Origin: Mactra quadrangularis
Taxonomy: Eukaryota > Mollusca > Bivalvia > Venerida > Mactridae
Length of the DNA stretch: 64,000 nt
Direction of reading: 5' to 3'
Assembly (NCBI GenBank): GCA_025267735.1
Contig: CM046311.1
Coordinates: forward strand, 26,015,329 to 26,079,328
Position numbers and translations under genes: made by a program. This document shows, one piece after another, positions 11,596-24,500 of the stretch (positions are counted from its first letter, which is position 1; each line of letters begins with the position of its first letter). Below the pieces are notes generated by a model. That model was given only the letters and a program-made list of their open reading frames with translations, was not told where the DNA came from and did no database searches.

Positions 11596-13358
11596 AATTT
11601 GTTTACTTTCCCATAAAAAATTATGGTGCATATAATTTTATGAGTTAACATAAATTCCAATCTATGACCATAACATTTATGTCACATTTGATGTTTAATT
11701 AAAGTTAAAAAAGGACCAGCTCCTTTAAAACCAAACAATATGATAATTGTTTTATATATGAACACCTTTAAAAATTTATATACTACAAGCAAACAGTAAG
11801 GCAAGACAAAGTTTAACAAAATAACATTTTTAAGCACTAAGAATATATTTTACAAAATTAGTAGCAGTAAGACAACATGATGAATGGCTCAGTTCCATTT
11901 AAGTATATAACCCTCAAATATAAAACATTTTTTTATTTGGATAAAGTATATCAACACATTAAACTATGTTATGTACAGTGGCTGAATCGTCTATTTAGTT
12001 AGCCTATCAATATCAATCTCATTTTTTATGGAAGGATATAATCTGCTGCAGTCTGGACTTTTAAATCAGATAGAAGACCTACACTCTACCACAACGTCTA
12101 AACCATGGCTCCTATCTGACCAAACATGTGGTTAAATGGAACGACCCAGACAACAATGTTGTTTTAACAGCTTTCCACAACTACAAGTGAGCATTTTACT
12201 ATGTCAAAATATAAGGACAAGTCAAATATTTCTTATGAAAAATATAATAATATACCATATCCTCTTCTATGTCTTAGTTTTATATTATACATTTGGCCAC
12301 TAAGGGAAGAAAACAATAATTTCATCATAAATATATCACAATCAGAAAAAAAGACATTTAAACATTGAATATAATCATATATAAAACTAGGTAACAACAC
12401 AACACGTACAATACAAGAGATTTTCAGGACAATCTGTTGGACTTTTCAGGATGCTTGTGTTAACATAATTGACATGCAAGAAATTATATGCCAAAATTCA
12501 TAGAACTTTCGTATGAATAAAAGGGCCATCTTTCAGTTAAAATTAATTCTAGAGTTACAGAACTTTCTGTTTAACCTCTTTGGACATGTATGAAATTTCA
12601 ATTGAATCTCTTCAGTAGTTGTAAAAGTGATAAAACATAGCATCTAAATGTTGCACCTTAACTAAGTAATGTCATGCTAATGAGGACATACAACTAAAGG
12701 AAGTCCCACTATTCTTGGATTAGTTGAGTAAACAACAATCGTTTGGAGATCAAGTTTTTACAAATGTATCAATCAAAATTCAAAGAAAAGGCACTACCAA
12801 TATTTATTTTTTGCATCATTCATTAATCACATTACCAGGCATCTTAGCAAGCAATAAAAAAATAAAAGGTTTGCATAAAGATCATCTGAGTGAATTTTTC
12901 TAAAAATGAAATAGCAAAAGTGGCATTTTTTATGTCAGTCATTTGATTAAGAAAACTTTTTCAACATGGTTGATGTCAATTCTTAAGTCTGGTAAATAGA
13001 GCAGCACACTACACTACACGATATTGATTCCAAACAGACTGTTTCTGAGGTTTTGAAATAAAGTTTTTGCTAGGAGGCCAGCATTACAGATGTTAAGTTT
13101 ACAACAAGTCATTCATTACTGCATGAATATAGTATATTCTAGGCAACAAAGGTAAACATTGACCTGTATTTGAATGAACTTCCATAATTATGTGTGATAT
13201 AGCTATATGTAATTATACTGGTTTATTCATTAATATACTATGGTTTAAAAACTTGAATGAGTTAAACAATGATTTGACTTTATTACAACACCACTAAAAT
13301 ACATTAATATTGATATCTTCAACATATTGCAAATAAACAGAGAATATATAAAAAAAAA
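11596..13358. other. No gene recognised
   Basis: AT-rich DNA downstream of the EVI5-like gene. Minus-strand AATAAA words occur (for example 13222-13227), so part could be 3' UTR. No coding signal. Confidence 0.35.
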
Positions 13359-13528
13359 TACAGTAAAATTCTGCTATAAACACTACTATGGTTCATACAA
13401 AATCATGAAAATTTTGACATTTTTCAGCTCTAAATGCTAAATTTGAGTAGAAAAGGTTCCAATTGTACGACCATTCTGCTAAATGTATCAAGACTATTTA
13501 ATAGTGCTGATAGCAGAACTTTACTGTA
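13359..13528. mobile_element. TA-flanked MITE, 166 bp
   Basis: TA dinucleotides at 13359-13360 and 13527-13528 bracket an element beginning CAGTAAAATTCTGCTATAAA and, on the other strand, CAGTAAAGTTCTGCTATCAG. TA targets with CAGT-type ends fit the Tc1/mariner/pogo group. Confidence 0.85.
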
Positions 13529-14893
13529 CCAGTAAATAAAATATACAAATATTTTAAATGGTTTGAAATAATGTTAAATAAAAATATCCTGATGTTTTTA
13601 TTGCATGACATAAACATGATCACTAGCATAAATATGTTTAGAAAATGAACCATGGTAAAATTATACTGGTAAAATGTTATTAAGCCATGAGCCCTTTAAT
13701 GTACATGTGTACTAGAAATATTTGATAATGTCCGCTACAATAATGACACAAGATTCACTTGACAGCAGCCTATATCAATCATGTCAGCATGCTGGTTCTT
13801 GCTAATAAAATTTGCAAAGGTCTGACAAACTTTACTATTTCATCTTGAAACAAATTTTCCAAAAACATTGTCCTGGTAAATGATTACATGATCTCTGATT
13901 TAAATAAATCATTAGAGTTTGGAGAAAATTTGACTTCTTATATCATCCAATGAAACTATTTTGTTTGATATATGACTACAAAATGGAAACTTTTTAATCT
14001 AGATATTAACATTCACACTGGCAAGTTATCTTTCAGGCAGATAGACTTTTGTGATTACTGGTCTGGGTGACAGATAGATTTAGAAGTCTTTGGCACCGAC
14101 TGCCTGACAGCCAGTTTTCTTGACTCTGGTTGTATTTAATATAGTGAGAAGATGGCAAGTAGTTTGTGGCTAACTACTAGTAAGTGACCAGGTAATGTTC
14201 ATGGTAATCTAACCATAACAAGCTACAAACAATGTATATGTACCAACCTATTATACTACATGTATATGACAACTGGGATCTTGGTAAATTGTGTGAATAA
14301 ACCAAACAATAAAGATCAATACAGAATGCAGTGATTGTTTAAACACCAATGAAGTATCCAATATTTATATCAAAATATATCACTAACATGGAGGGAAATG
14401 TTTCATTCAAATTAAATTGACAAAGGGTACCAAATATAGCATACAGTAGAAAGGTGAAATGTTGTTAATATCAGGGCTTTTTTCCTTATAAAAGGTCCCC
14501 AAATCTGGAGATTACCTTCGAATTTCTTTTCCCATTTGAATTTAGTAAAGCTAGATCTACAAATTCATGAAATTTACTACAAGATCCCATCCTCACAGAT
14601 TGTAAGGATCCTTAACTATTGTAAGCTAAGTTAGCTAACTGATTCCAAAATTCAACACTTCAAAAACAGGTTAAGAGCTATTCAAATGTATTTAATGTTA
14701 AAATACTAACGATCAATTCAACATCAAATCATATTTTAAGTAATTTTACATAAATAATAACTGTCCACACATAAAAACGTTAAGAACAGAAATGAACTAA
14801 CTTTAATGACAACATTAAAAACATTTTAAAAACAGAAACATATTGAACATAAAGAAAAACACTGAGGTGGGTTTGAGTAAAAACAATTAATAA
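13529..14893 (-). other. Probable EVI5-like 3' UTR and downstream flank
   Basis: Sequence 3' of the TGA, with no further coding. Possible minus-strand poly(A) signals are ATTAAA at 14691-14696 (about 200 nt past the stop) and AATAAA at 13597-13602. I cannot tell which is used. Confidence 0.35.
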
Positions 14894-15538
14894 TCAATTT
14901 GCACCTTTACAATTGCCAGAAGAAATATCAGCCTCTATACTTTTATGTCTCAATATAACATTATCATTATCATCATTTCCATCTATAGTGTTAGTGGATG
15001 ATTCCCCATTCAGTACAGTATTTGATGGAATCTTGGTGCTAGACTGAGTCCCTACAATTGCACTATTTTTACTATCACTTTTTAAACCAGTCTGTGTATC
15101 AGTTTTATCATTAGACTGGTCTATTGCACCATGTTCATCCTGGCCATTAATCCTAGAGAAATTTAGAGAACCAGTCTCATCTGATATATTAGAAGTCTCA
15201 TCCACACTGGAGAGTCTATCTGAATCACTGATTTTAGAACCTTTGAATGAATTACTTTTCACAACTTTTTGACCACACCCAGAATTCTCTGAGCTACTAG
15301 ACTTGATGCTATCACAGTCGGAGTTCTCTCTATTTAGAATGGCTATCAAACTTGTACTACTACGTTTTCCTTCAATAATTTCAGACAAAGTTCTATTCAG
15401 ACTTTCTGGGTCTTCTATATCATCGTCATAATCATCGATGTCATCATCATCATCAGCTTTACTGGTTGTTCTAGGACTAGATGAAGATGTCGCGGTATTA
15501 GGTGTTTTAGGGGACGCTGCTAGTTTTAACTGCATGAC
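14894..15538 (-). CDS. EVI5: EVI5-like exon 11 (acidic tail and stop)
   Basis: The terminal exon is 645 nt, Val plus 213 residues and TGA. The acceptor is TATAATGTAG. VMQLKL completes the coiled coil. A Ser/Thr/Pro stretch follows (SPKTPNTATSSSSPRTT), then an Asp run (DDDDDIDDYDDDIEDPE), then a long Ser/Asn/Asp-rich, probably disordered region ending GNCKGAN. Vertebrate EVI5 proteins also end in acidic Ser-rich tails, but this sequence is diverged. The internal ATG just after the acceptor could start a 213-residue tail-only product if an internal promoter is used. Confidence 0.88.
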   Translation of the reverse strand, partial: VMQLKLAASPKTPNTATSSSSPRTTSKADDDDDIDDYDDDIEDPESLNRTLSEIIEGKRSSTSLIAILNRENSDCDSIKSSSSENSGCGQKVVKSNSFKGSKISDSDRLSSVDETSNISDETGSLNFSRINGQDEHGAIDQSNDKTDTQTGLKSDSKNSAIVGTQSSTKIPSNTVLNGESSTNTIDGNDDNDNVILRHKSIEADISSGNCKGAN

Positions 15539-18500
15539 CTACATTATATAAAAACAAATATATTAAACTACAAAATAAACTGACAGCATTCAAAGATTTA
15601 ATAGTCTAAGAATAATCAAAGAATTAAACATTCATTGTAATAAGGTGTTGTATTCTTCTTAGTTTTATTTAAATAATAATTATAATGTATAATATTGTGT
15701 AAAAAGACTATTTATGGAATCAACACATACTTTGCTTAATAACTCCCATTAGTCTTTTAAAATCAAAAAAGGTTGGTAAAATTTACTTGGAAGCTATATT
15801 TGTTAGGTTACTTTAGATAATGTAGAATTGTTCTAATACAAAATTGAGACCAAAAACAATTTATCAGGAAACTGGTATCTAATTGTACATTATAATGTTT
15901 CACATCGCCAGGTTTTTACCCAACACTTTAAAAAGATATTCTAGATCCACTAGTATTTTCTAGTGTTTATAATTCAAACAATTTACCTCCTCTTGTAGGT
16001 CATATATAGTATTCTCTAAATCTTGTTTACCTCCCTTAGATTCTAATTGATCTGCAGCCAGTACTTCCTCTCTCTACAAATAGAAATTGTCATATCAATA
16101 TACATACAGTGTTTTTGTCAGGCCATTTTATGGATTAAATTGGGCCTCATTCCCCTCCCCAAAAAAGAATGTATTTTCCCCTACCCAGACACAAAATTGC
16201 CCTGTCCTTAAAGTTTTGTACTATTTACGGTATGTCATTTTTGTCAATTTTTTAAGTGTCATTGAGAAATCTCAGGGGAATATATTGCGTATCAATTAAG
16301 CATTATGGACTTTGAAATAGTAAAATAATTGAATGGTTTTGTAATAACCAAGGAGATCTTTATAGAAGAACTTTACTGTATCAAACTTACAAGAGATCTA
16401 GAAAACATAATTAGGAACTTTAAGGTATACAATCCCTAACTCCCAAATTTTTAGACCATTGAAATATTACATCTAGAGCAATAATGTTTGGTGTTTTTTA
16501 TTGTTTAGGATGTCCCTAAACTTTTCACCAGAAAAAATCTTCAAATTAAATACAACATTAATAGTTGTGGCATGTTTAAGATTATGCCCCCTTACTGCTG
16601 AAAATAGAAAATCTCGAAAAGTGTTGAATCATTTATAGACATTTATTCAAACATAAAATCAATGTTTACATTATAGGAATGGTATCAATCAAACACATAT
16701 GTGTAAACAAGTAAACATTTAATGCAATTTGCCAAGTTAGTATTGTTTTTTCTGAAAATTATGACCTCTGAAGTCCTCGGCAAGGGTCAAATAAGCCTAC
16801 AAAACTATCAACATGACAATTTTAACACATCATAAAAAATTAAATAGGGAATCAATATTCACCAAACTTGCACAATCTTGTCTTATATGATAGATAATAC
16901 TTGAGAAGAAATATGAGCGACTTTTACCGCATACTTTTTGAGAAACAGTTAATGAGATTATCAATATTCTCGGAAAAGTGTTAATTTCAAGCACTAAAAT
17001 AGCATGGAATATGTATTTAGTAAATTTTAAAATGTAACAACATCAACAAAACTTACACAATATGTTCCTATAATATAAACAATGTCAGAAAAGAAAATTC
17101 AACAATATTCTAAGTATGCTAGGAAATATAGAAGATCCAACTTTTAGGCCAAGGCATAAAATTTCTGTTTCACGAAATTTGAAAAAAATGAAATGATGAA
17201 TTTTATCTTCTTTAGTGTCAAAATTATATCTCAAATGAAAGGTGCTACTATAGAAAACTAATTGCAATATAAATTATACATACTTACAGAAAAAATAGGT
17301 CAAACCATAAAAATAACTTTACAGTAGTGACTCGAAATATAGATATTTTTCGCTAGAGACTAGAGTCTTGTTTATATATGCAGTCCTACTAATATACACT
17401 TCATGACATAGAGCTAAAGAATAACAAATATCAATAGCACACAATGAAAATCTGTCAAATTGATTCACTTTGAAACTAACACAGGAAAATCAAATCTTTT
17501 TTCATTCTGGGCTGTAGGAATGACATAACCAATTTTTTAGAGCCACTCGATGAAACTGTCTCAAGCTGTATTGATGTCAACTGTTGACACTAGTGATCTG
17601 TTCAAAAACATTTTGTCACCAACCATAGACATTCCTGTGATCTATTGTGTTGCTGCAGTAATAGGAATCAATGACTGCATATAAGGTGAAGGGTATAATC
17701 TGACCAACAACACCAACCTGAGTTGAGTTATCTACACTATCTGAAACAGAGACAAGTAGAAAGACTTTACTAAATGATATAATTTAAACAAGGAATTTTT
17801 CTTCAATATATAGGTACAATATTGACATACCCATTGACAAACACAGTACCTATGCATGATGAAGACTGTCTCAACAGTTTTAGAAACAAAAAATACACAA
17901 CTTGCAGCATTAGGTAAATCCCTTGACCAACATCTGTATTTTCAAAAAGTAAATTGTTTTTATGTATCATCAATACTGCTGAGAAAATCAAAAATTTTAA
18001 AGATATAATCATCAAACTCAAAAATAATTCTTGTACTTACTTAGATCAGTAACTGAATCAAAATTTCATATGTCAAGTACCAATGTCTACTGGTTTGAAA
18101 TCTCTCATGGTACAGGATCTGGTAATGTTTCAATATCTATTTCTGAATGAAATCTAATGCCTGAAAATGAAATATATACATCACATGATAAGTTGCATAC
18201 TGACAATTTAGTTTTTTGTTTGTTTGTTAGGGTTAAAGATACTAGTTAACAGATTTGGTTTATTTTTCTATAATTTCATAATACCATTCAGTGTCTGTAA
18301 TTGTACTGCATGAAACACCATTATTTGTAGTTGTACATCAATTTTCACTAAAAAATTAATTATCAGAAAACTATATTCCTGTTTCCAAAATTGTTTCCAT
18401 ACAACTTTGATAGTTTTAGAAAAAGTTGATATTTAAGTTGAAATAACTTTAACGCCATAGCAACACATTGTATAGGTCATGTAACAGTGGTCAGTCAACC

Positions 18501-21500
18501 TACTCATTCCTCCTGGAAAGCCTAAATCTCTTGATTCAGCTGTTAATTAACCAACTACACTAAGAGCATTATTTCGTCAGTGACTGACAACTGCCCTAGG
18601 CTACATTATTAAAATTCATTGGTTGTTGGGAAATTGACGGTTGAAATAATTTCATGACCAAGCTCCAAGAAAGCATGCCCTGCCCGGAATGGAACCCACA
18701 ACACACACAAGCTACAATTACTGATACAGAGTCATAATATGTATCACAGATTACCTGAAGTTTGGAGAAGGATCTGGCAACAATGCAACACCAAGGTCAA
18801 GATGTATGATTTCCATGATTGATTCAGCTTGCCGAGTCTCTTTAAGAGCTTGTCCTTAAATGAATAAATATAACATAAGATTTTCCCTAGCACCAGGGCT
18901 GAAATGGTATATCTCACAGAGTTGCAAAATGGAGTGTATTTTGAAAATTGAAAGTAACCTTTTTCAGCTAATAAACTTCGCAATGTAAAATTGAAATTAA
19001 ATATCACTATCTAAACTAATTAAGGCTCAAACCAGCCTTGATGTGTCCAGTGAGATTGATAGTAGCTACAGATTACAGCCAGTTTGGAAGGTATATGCAT
19101 CTCTGACATCATGAACTAAATTCTGACCCATTAAAAGTTTATGATAGATCATCACAGCCTTGTCTAGAGTGTTTTTGCTTATAGTATGTATACCCTGATT
19201 TGTCTGCTACAGACAGACAGTGTTACACATTATATTTGATATTAACTCTCACAGGCAACGTTAAATACAGTACAACGCTGTACATATGTTACACTGCATA
19301 TAAATAAAATCAACTCACAAAGTGCTATATTCTGTTAAATTTGAGTCATAAAGTAAATTGGGGGAATAAAAACCATACGCCATGACTGGGAATCGAACCT
19401 GGTTCTCCCGGGTGGTAGGCGAGACACTCAACCGCATTGCTACAGGGTTAACCCTACAGCAAGGCTGTTGGAAGTGACTATATAGTCACCTACGATCACC
19501 ACAGCCACAAAAACATAACATCTTGCATCAGCTCAGCACAATAAAACTAGCACAATAAATCACACACTAAAAACTATCACCCAACTTATCTCAAATCTAG
19601 GCATATAACAAATAAACATTGTAAGTTTCAAAATGGCTAATTTCAACATATTCATACTGATATAATAGAGGAATAAATATTTCAGTTCAGAATGTAATTT
19701 TTCTTACCTGTGCATAGAGTCTAGACTGTTGACCACAAAACAATGGTGCACCAGTACATTTTTACCCTGTGTGCTTACAGTTTTACCAACAGGCACATTG
19801 CTTACGTAACATCACTCTTCATAACAGCATTTATCAAATAAATATCCCGAAAGTCCACGTTTTTATTCATCCACAACACAGTCTGTAAACAGTAAATCAT
19901 GGCACCGGACCAAGTCGACATCCTTCACAAAACCTCAGTGCGTCCGACTTAGTTGACGGCCTATTCTCCTTTCTCCAACCTTTGATGGTTGATATTTTAT
20001 CAATTACTATCCCAGATAGATTGTTTTGTCGTAATAAACCTTTGTCGGAACTAACTTAACGTCTTTTTGAAAAACGACCGCGCATATTCCTTACTATCTC
20101 CGCCATGTTGGATAACTCGATTTTACCTCGTTGACAGAAGGAAATCCCGTTACGTCATACGCCACGAGGTTGTTGTAACTAAAAATAGTACAGTTACGAG
20201 CGAATACGAGTATGACGATGTTTATCGAACTGCGGTTTACGGAAATGTCGACATAACACGATCTTTACCGATTAGTTAGGGATCGTATACCTTAATGTTC
20301 AATGTTTGAGATTTATGTGGACTAAGGTAAGAACATAAACACAATATGATGTAATTAAACAAACCTGTATTTCCATCTGAGCAATTTTCTGTTTTAATTC
20401 ACCAACAACTTGATCACATTCAGCTTCTCTAATTCTAGCCATCATACTTTCTTCACGACGCTACAAATATATACATATAATACAATGTAGTTACATCTCT
20501 ATATGGGTAATAGGTAGTTTGTGTTGAACCTGCACTCCTATAAACATGAAATATCTCAATAACTTATAACCTGGTGGAATATACTAAAACTTGTATATCA
20601 TCATATCTACTTCCAGTACATCATAACAATAATTTTACTATTATTAAACCTCATTCTTGTAACACAGTTTGAATCATTTATAGATAAAATAATTTTTGCG
20701 TATTTTGGAATTTGATCAGATATCTCTTGGTTTTATTTTAAATGTGAATCAGTTCATCAAAAAACAAACGAACCCAAAAACAGACTTTTGTCCAAGAACG
20801 TTTGAAAGTTACTATATCAGCTTACCGTAGATTCTAAATCATCCATTTTTCTAAGTAATGTTTTGATTTGTTTATTCAACTCATCTTCAACCTTGGTTCG
20901 TTCCTCTACATCAGACTTTAATCTTTTATTTTCTTCATCCATACGACGTATTTGATTTGTACATATCTGATTCTGTTACAAATATACAAACATTGTATAT
21001 TAATTGATTTGATTCACAACTCATGTCGATGGTGTTTTCATCAGGAAAACTTTGTTTGTACCTGATTGACCAGTGCTGAACAAAGTTGAAATAAAAATGT
21101 GTGTACAAAGAACAATAGGATTTATTCTGTGTTGCATACATTTCAGCAATAATATGAGATTACATTTGTTCTGCACAAATACACTGGATGCAAACAAACC
21201 TTACTCAGCTGAAAAAAAAACATCAATCCTAGTACCTAATATGAGCTATTACAAATCCTGAAGAACTATTTAAAAAATTGTTATTATGAAGAACACAAAA
21301 GTTTCTGTCAAATTATGAGAACTTTGTTCTCGGTTGTGTTTGAAGGATTTTCATAATCAAATGTACTATGGTTTTTTGTATAACAGAGAACAAAGTACTT
21401 AATAAAGCACTTCTTCCATGAAAATAAACTTTCCATTTTTTGTTCCTTAAAAAACCATGGCAGATTCTAGTAATAGAATCTAATGAAACAAGTAAATCTG

Positions 21501-24500
21501 TGAGCTAATTCTCACTAGTGATACCCCCGCAAAAATCTAAAAATATGCGACAAACAGGAAGTAGATGAGCAAGGAGCATGAAATCGCTTTACACCACATG
21601 GGACTATGGTATGAAGCAATATGCAAAGGATTAGGCTGCTGCATGTTATAGTTGCTGAGAAAACTGCGACGGAAATTTTGTAACGGAAGGACGGACGGAC
21701 GGACGGACGGACAAGGGTAAAACAGTATACCCCCCTCTTCTTCGAAGCGGGAGTATAACAAATGTATTTAAAGGTTAATGCAAAACTAGGGTAACTTCAT
21801 GTATATAAAGAAGGATGTAGACTAGTTATGCTTTGCCAAATGGAATGTTTTTTAAACTAACTAGATTCTCATCTAAAATTTGAGGCAAAGTGGAGAAACT
21901 GAGGAGTATTATTTTTCAAGCTCACACTGTAAGAATTCAATATATAAGAAAATGTTTCATGTAAAAGCAATCTACAACTTAAGGTGGGTCGGTACCTTAC
22001 TCGAAGAAAAAAATGAAAAAAATATTATGTTCACCAATTATGATAAAAGTTGGCAGGCAGATACCTCCATGACTCTTGTTAGTTTTTCTGGTAACCTTAG
22101 CGATGTTGTCGTAGTTTCACGATGTCATGGACATCACAATGGTTCGCACTAAAAACAGGCATACAAGTACATTAAACCCACATATTTAAAGTATTGAATG
22201 GCCGAGGACAATGACAATTATGCCAAAATGTTTCTGAAATATTGTTGCGTACTATTATTTTGTTCCGATAATCTAAATATTACATTCGTCGTAAAGATTG
22301 TACATTGTACATGAGTTATAACGTTTATTTTCATATAAACGCAGAATGGTAGACAAATTCTTTCCGCGATTATTGAAAAGTACACACTTATTATGTCATT
22401 TTAATGTAATAAAGAAGGAAAGTGAACGTTCTCAGTTTTTCACAATTTCACATTCAAAGTAAAATAACCTTCATAACAACGATGTTTATATTATGTTGCG
22501 CTGACGTTGTGATTTTGCGTTATGTATGTAATTTTCTTGTAAATTAAATTTTGTATTTTCTTTTCAGTTCTTAATAAATTTCTTGTGACACTTAGTATCT
22601 GATCTGTTCAAAATAATTTAACATAAGTTATTCAAAGTCTGCTTCTACTTATTTTTGCAACAAATCTTTTAACCACAACATCAGCGCAACATAATATTAA
22701 CGTCGTTGTTATAAAGGTAATTTTACTTTGAACGCAATATTGTGAAAAAATGAGAACGTTCACTTTCCTTTTTTATTTCATTTAAATGACACAAAAAGTG
22801 TGTACTTTTCAAAAATCGCGGAAAGAATTTGTCCACTGTTCTGCGTTAATATAAAAATAAACCGTTATAACTCGGCAATTGGTGAAAACTTTTAGACGTG
22901 AAAACCCTAAATTCAGTGATGAAATATACAATCTTTACGATGAATGTGATATTTAGATAATCGGAACAAAATAACAGTACGCAACAATATTTCAGAAACA
23001 TTCTGGTATAATTATCATTGTCCTTGGCCATTCAATACTTTAAATATGTGGGTTTAATGTACTTGTATGCCTGTTTTTAGCGTGAACCATTGTGACGTCC
23101 ATGACGTCGTGAAAATACGACAACGTCGCTAAGGTTACCAGAAAAACTAACAAGAATCATGAAGGTATCTGCCTGCCAACTTTTATTATAATCGGTGAAC
23201 ATAATATTTTTTTCATTTTTTTCTTCATGGGTACCGACTCACCTTAATATTAAACACATACCGATGTTTCAAGTTCCATTATTTTCTGTTTAGCATCTTT
23301 AAGATGAGACAGAGCACCAGCTTCCCTGAGCTTTGAAGTCATCAACTCCTCCTGTGTTCTTTTAAGCTCTGATTTCAGCTCACTTTTACTACTTTTATCT
23401 TTAGGAGAACTTTGTGGATCTGCATTTGATAAATGGCGCTGAAACATAAAATTTGTATATTCTTTATTTATGTCCCACATAGGAAGTGTACAATCATTTA
23501 GAGAAGTTTATACTTTAAAGATTTGAATATCTCAGATTAGACAGAATCATTAGAGCATTCATAGTTTTGTAGGTCAACTTTTTGATTTTACAATGATTAA
23601 CATTCAAAAACGCTTGATTACATTTCCTGAGAGGTTATTGTTATAAGCTATGCCATATTCCTTTGATATGTTATACTAGAGAAAAGATCAAATAAGCTGC
23701 ATGATTTGTACTTCACAATTATTTAGAAGTTAATACACAGCAGAGAAGGGCCTGATCATTGAATGAATAATAGCCTGTGTGCTACACCTAACCACCATAT
23801 CTAAACTCTATTTTCTGGAACTGACAACTTCTTTCTACTTAGAAATAGCCATTGTAAAATTAAGAACTTGTCATGACCAGGAACTTGTATCCTAATATTG
23901 AAAGTCCATGGGCATGTATCATCTAATGTCTTATGAGTGATTTTTTTCATAAACACTGCTTAGCTTACTAACAACTAACCCATGGCAACGACTACATCAT
24001 AAAACTGTTCATCAGTTACCTGCCAATTAGTTTCTAGGTCATTTATAGCTTGTCTCATTTCTTTTAATGATAAATTAGCCTCAGCCTCTCGTAATTTAAC
24101 AGCTATAAGTTCCTCTTGTAAACATTGTACATCATTACTGGGTGCTTGTTGTAAACGGGTGTTAGTCTGAAAATATATTTTGATAACAATAATAAGGATG
24201 ATGATAATAATAATAAAATCATAATTTTTATATTTAATTCTAAATAACTCTAACAAAAACAAAGTTGACTAGTAAACTGGACCATTTGCTAAAATATTTA
24301 GCACAAAGAATTCCAAGTAAACAATACAATCAAATAGACTTGTCCAAAAATGCTGACTTTAAGGGTCAAGTCCTGAAAACATTCATCAATATTTAATGTA
24401 CAATGTTTACCTGTTCTAGTTCAGTTATTTTATTCTGTAGATTTTTAAGAACATCAGTATTTTCAGCTTCTCGAAGTCTAACCATAATTAATTCTTCTTG

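Larger units (their letters stand above)
16074..20364 (-). other. EVI5-like intron 9
   Basis: A 4.3-kb intron. It holds two tRNA-derived SINEs (about 18450-18740 and 19375-19490) and the CpG-richer candidate promoter/first exon at 19708-20330. The rest is AT-rich and featureless; open frames of 60-87 codons in it lack homology. Confidence 0.8.
20973..23261 (-). other. EVI5-like intron 7
   Basis: A 2.3-kb intron dominated by two elements: a GGAC-microsatellite element at 21520-21758 and the 1.26-kb TTAA palindrome at 21979-23247. Confidence 0.85.

Noticed and set aside
11354..11648. Pro-rich and Gly-rich frames of 63 and 90 codons
   Set aside because: They read through the poly-G run of a MITE.
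19383..19448. Possible minus-strand tRNA gene
   Set aside because: The A and B boxes are good, but there is no matched acceptor stem and it lies in an intron with SINE-like context.
20067..20279. 70-codon plus-strand frame in the CpG patch
   Set aside because: It begins with TTG rather than ATG, and the region is better explained as a promoter or untranslated exon on the minus strand.
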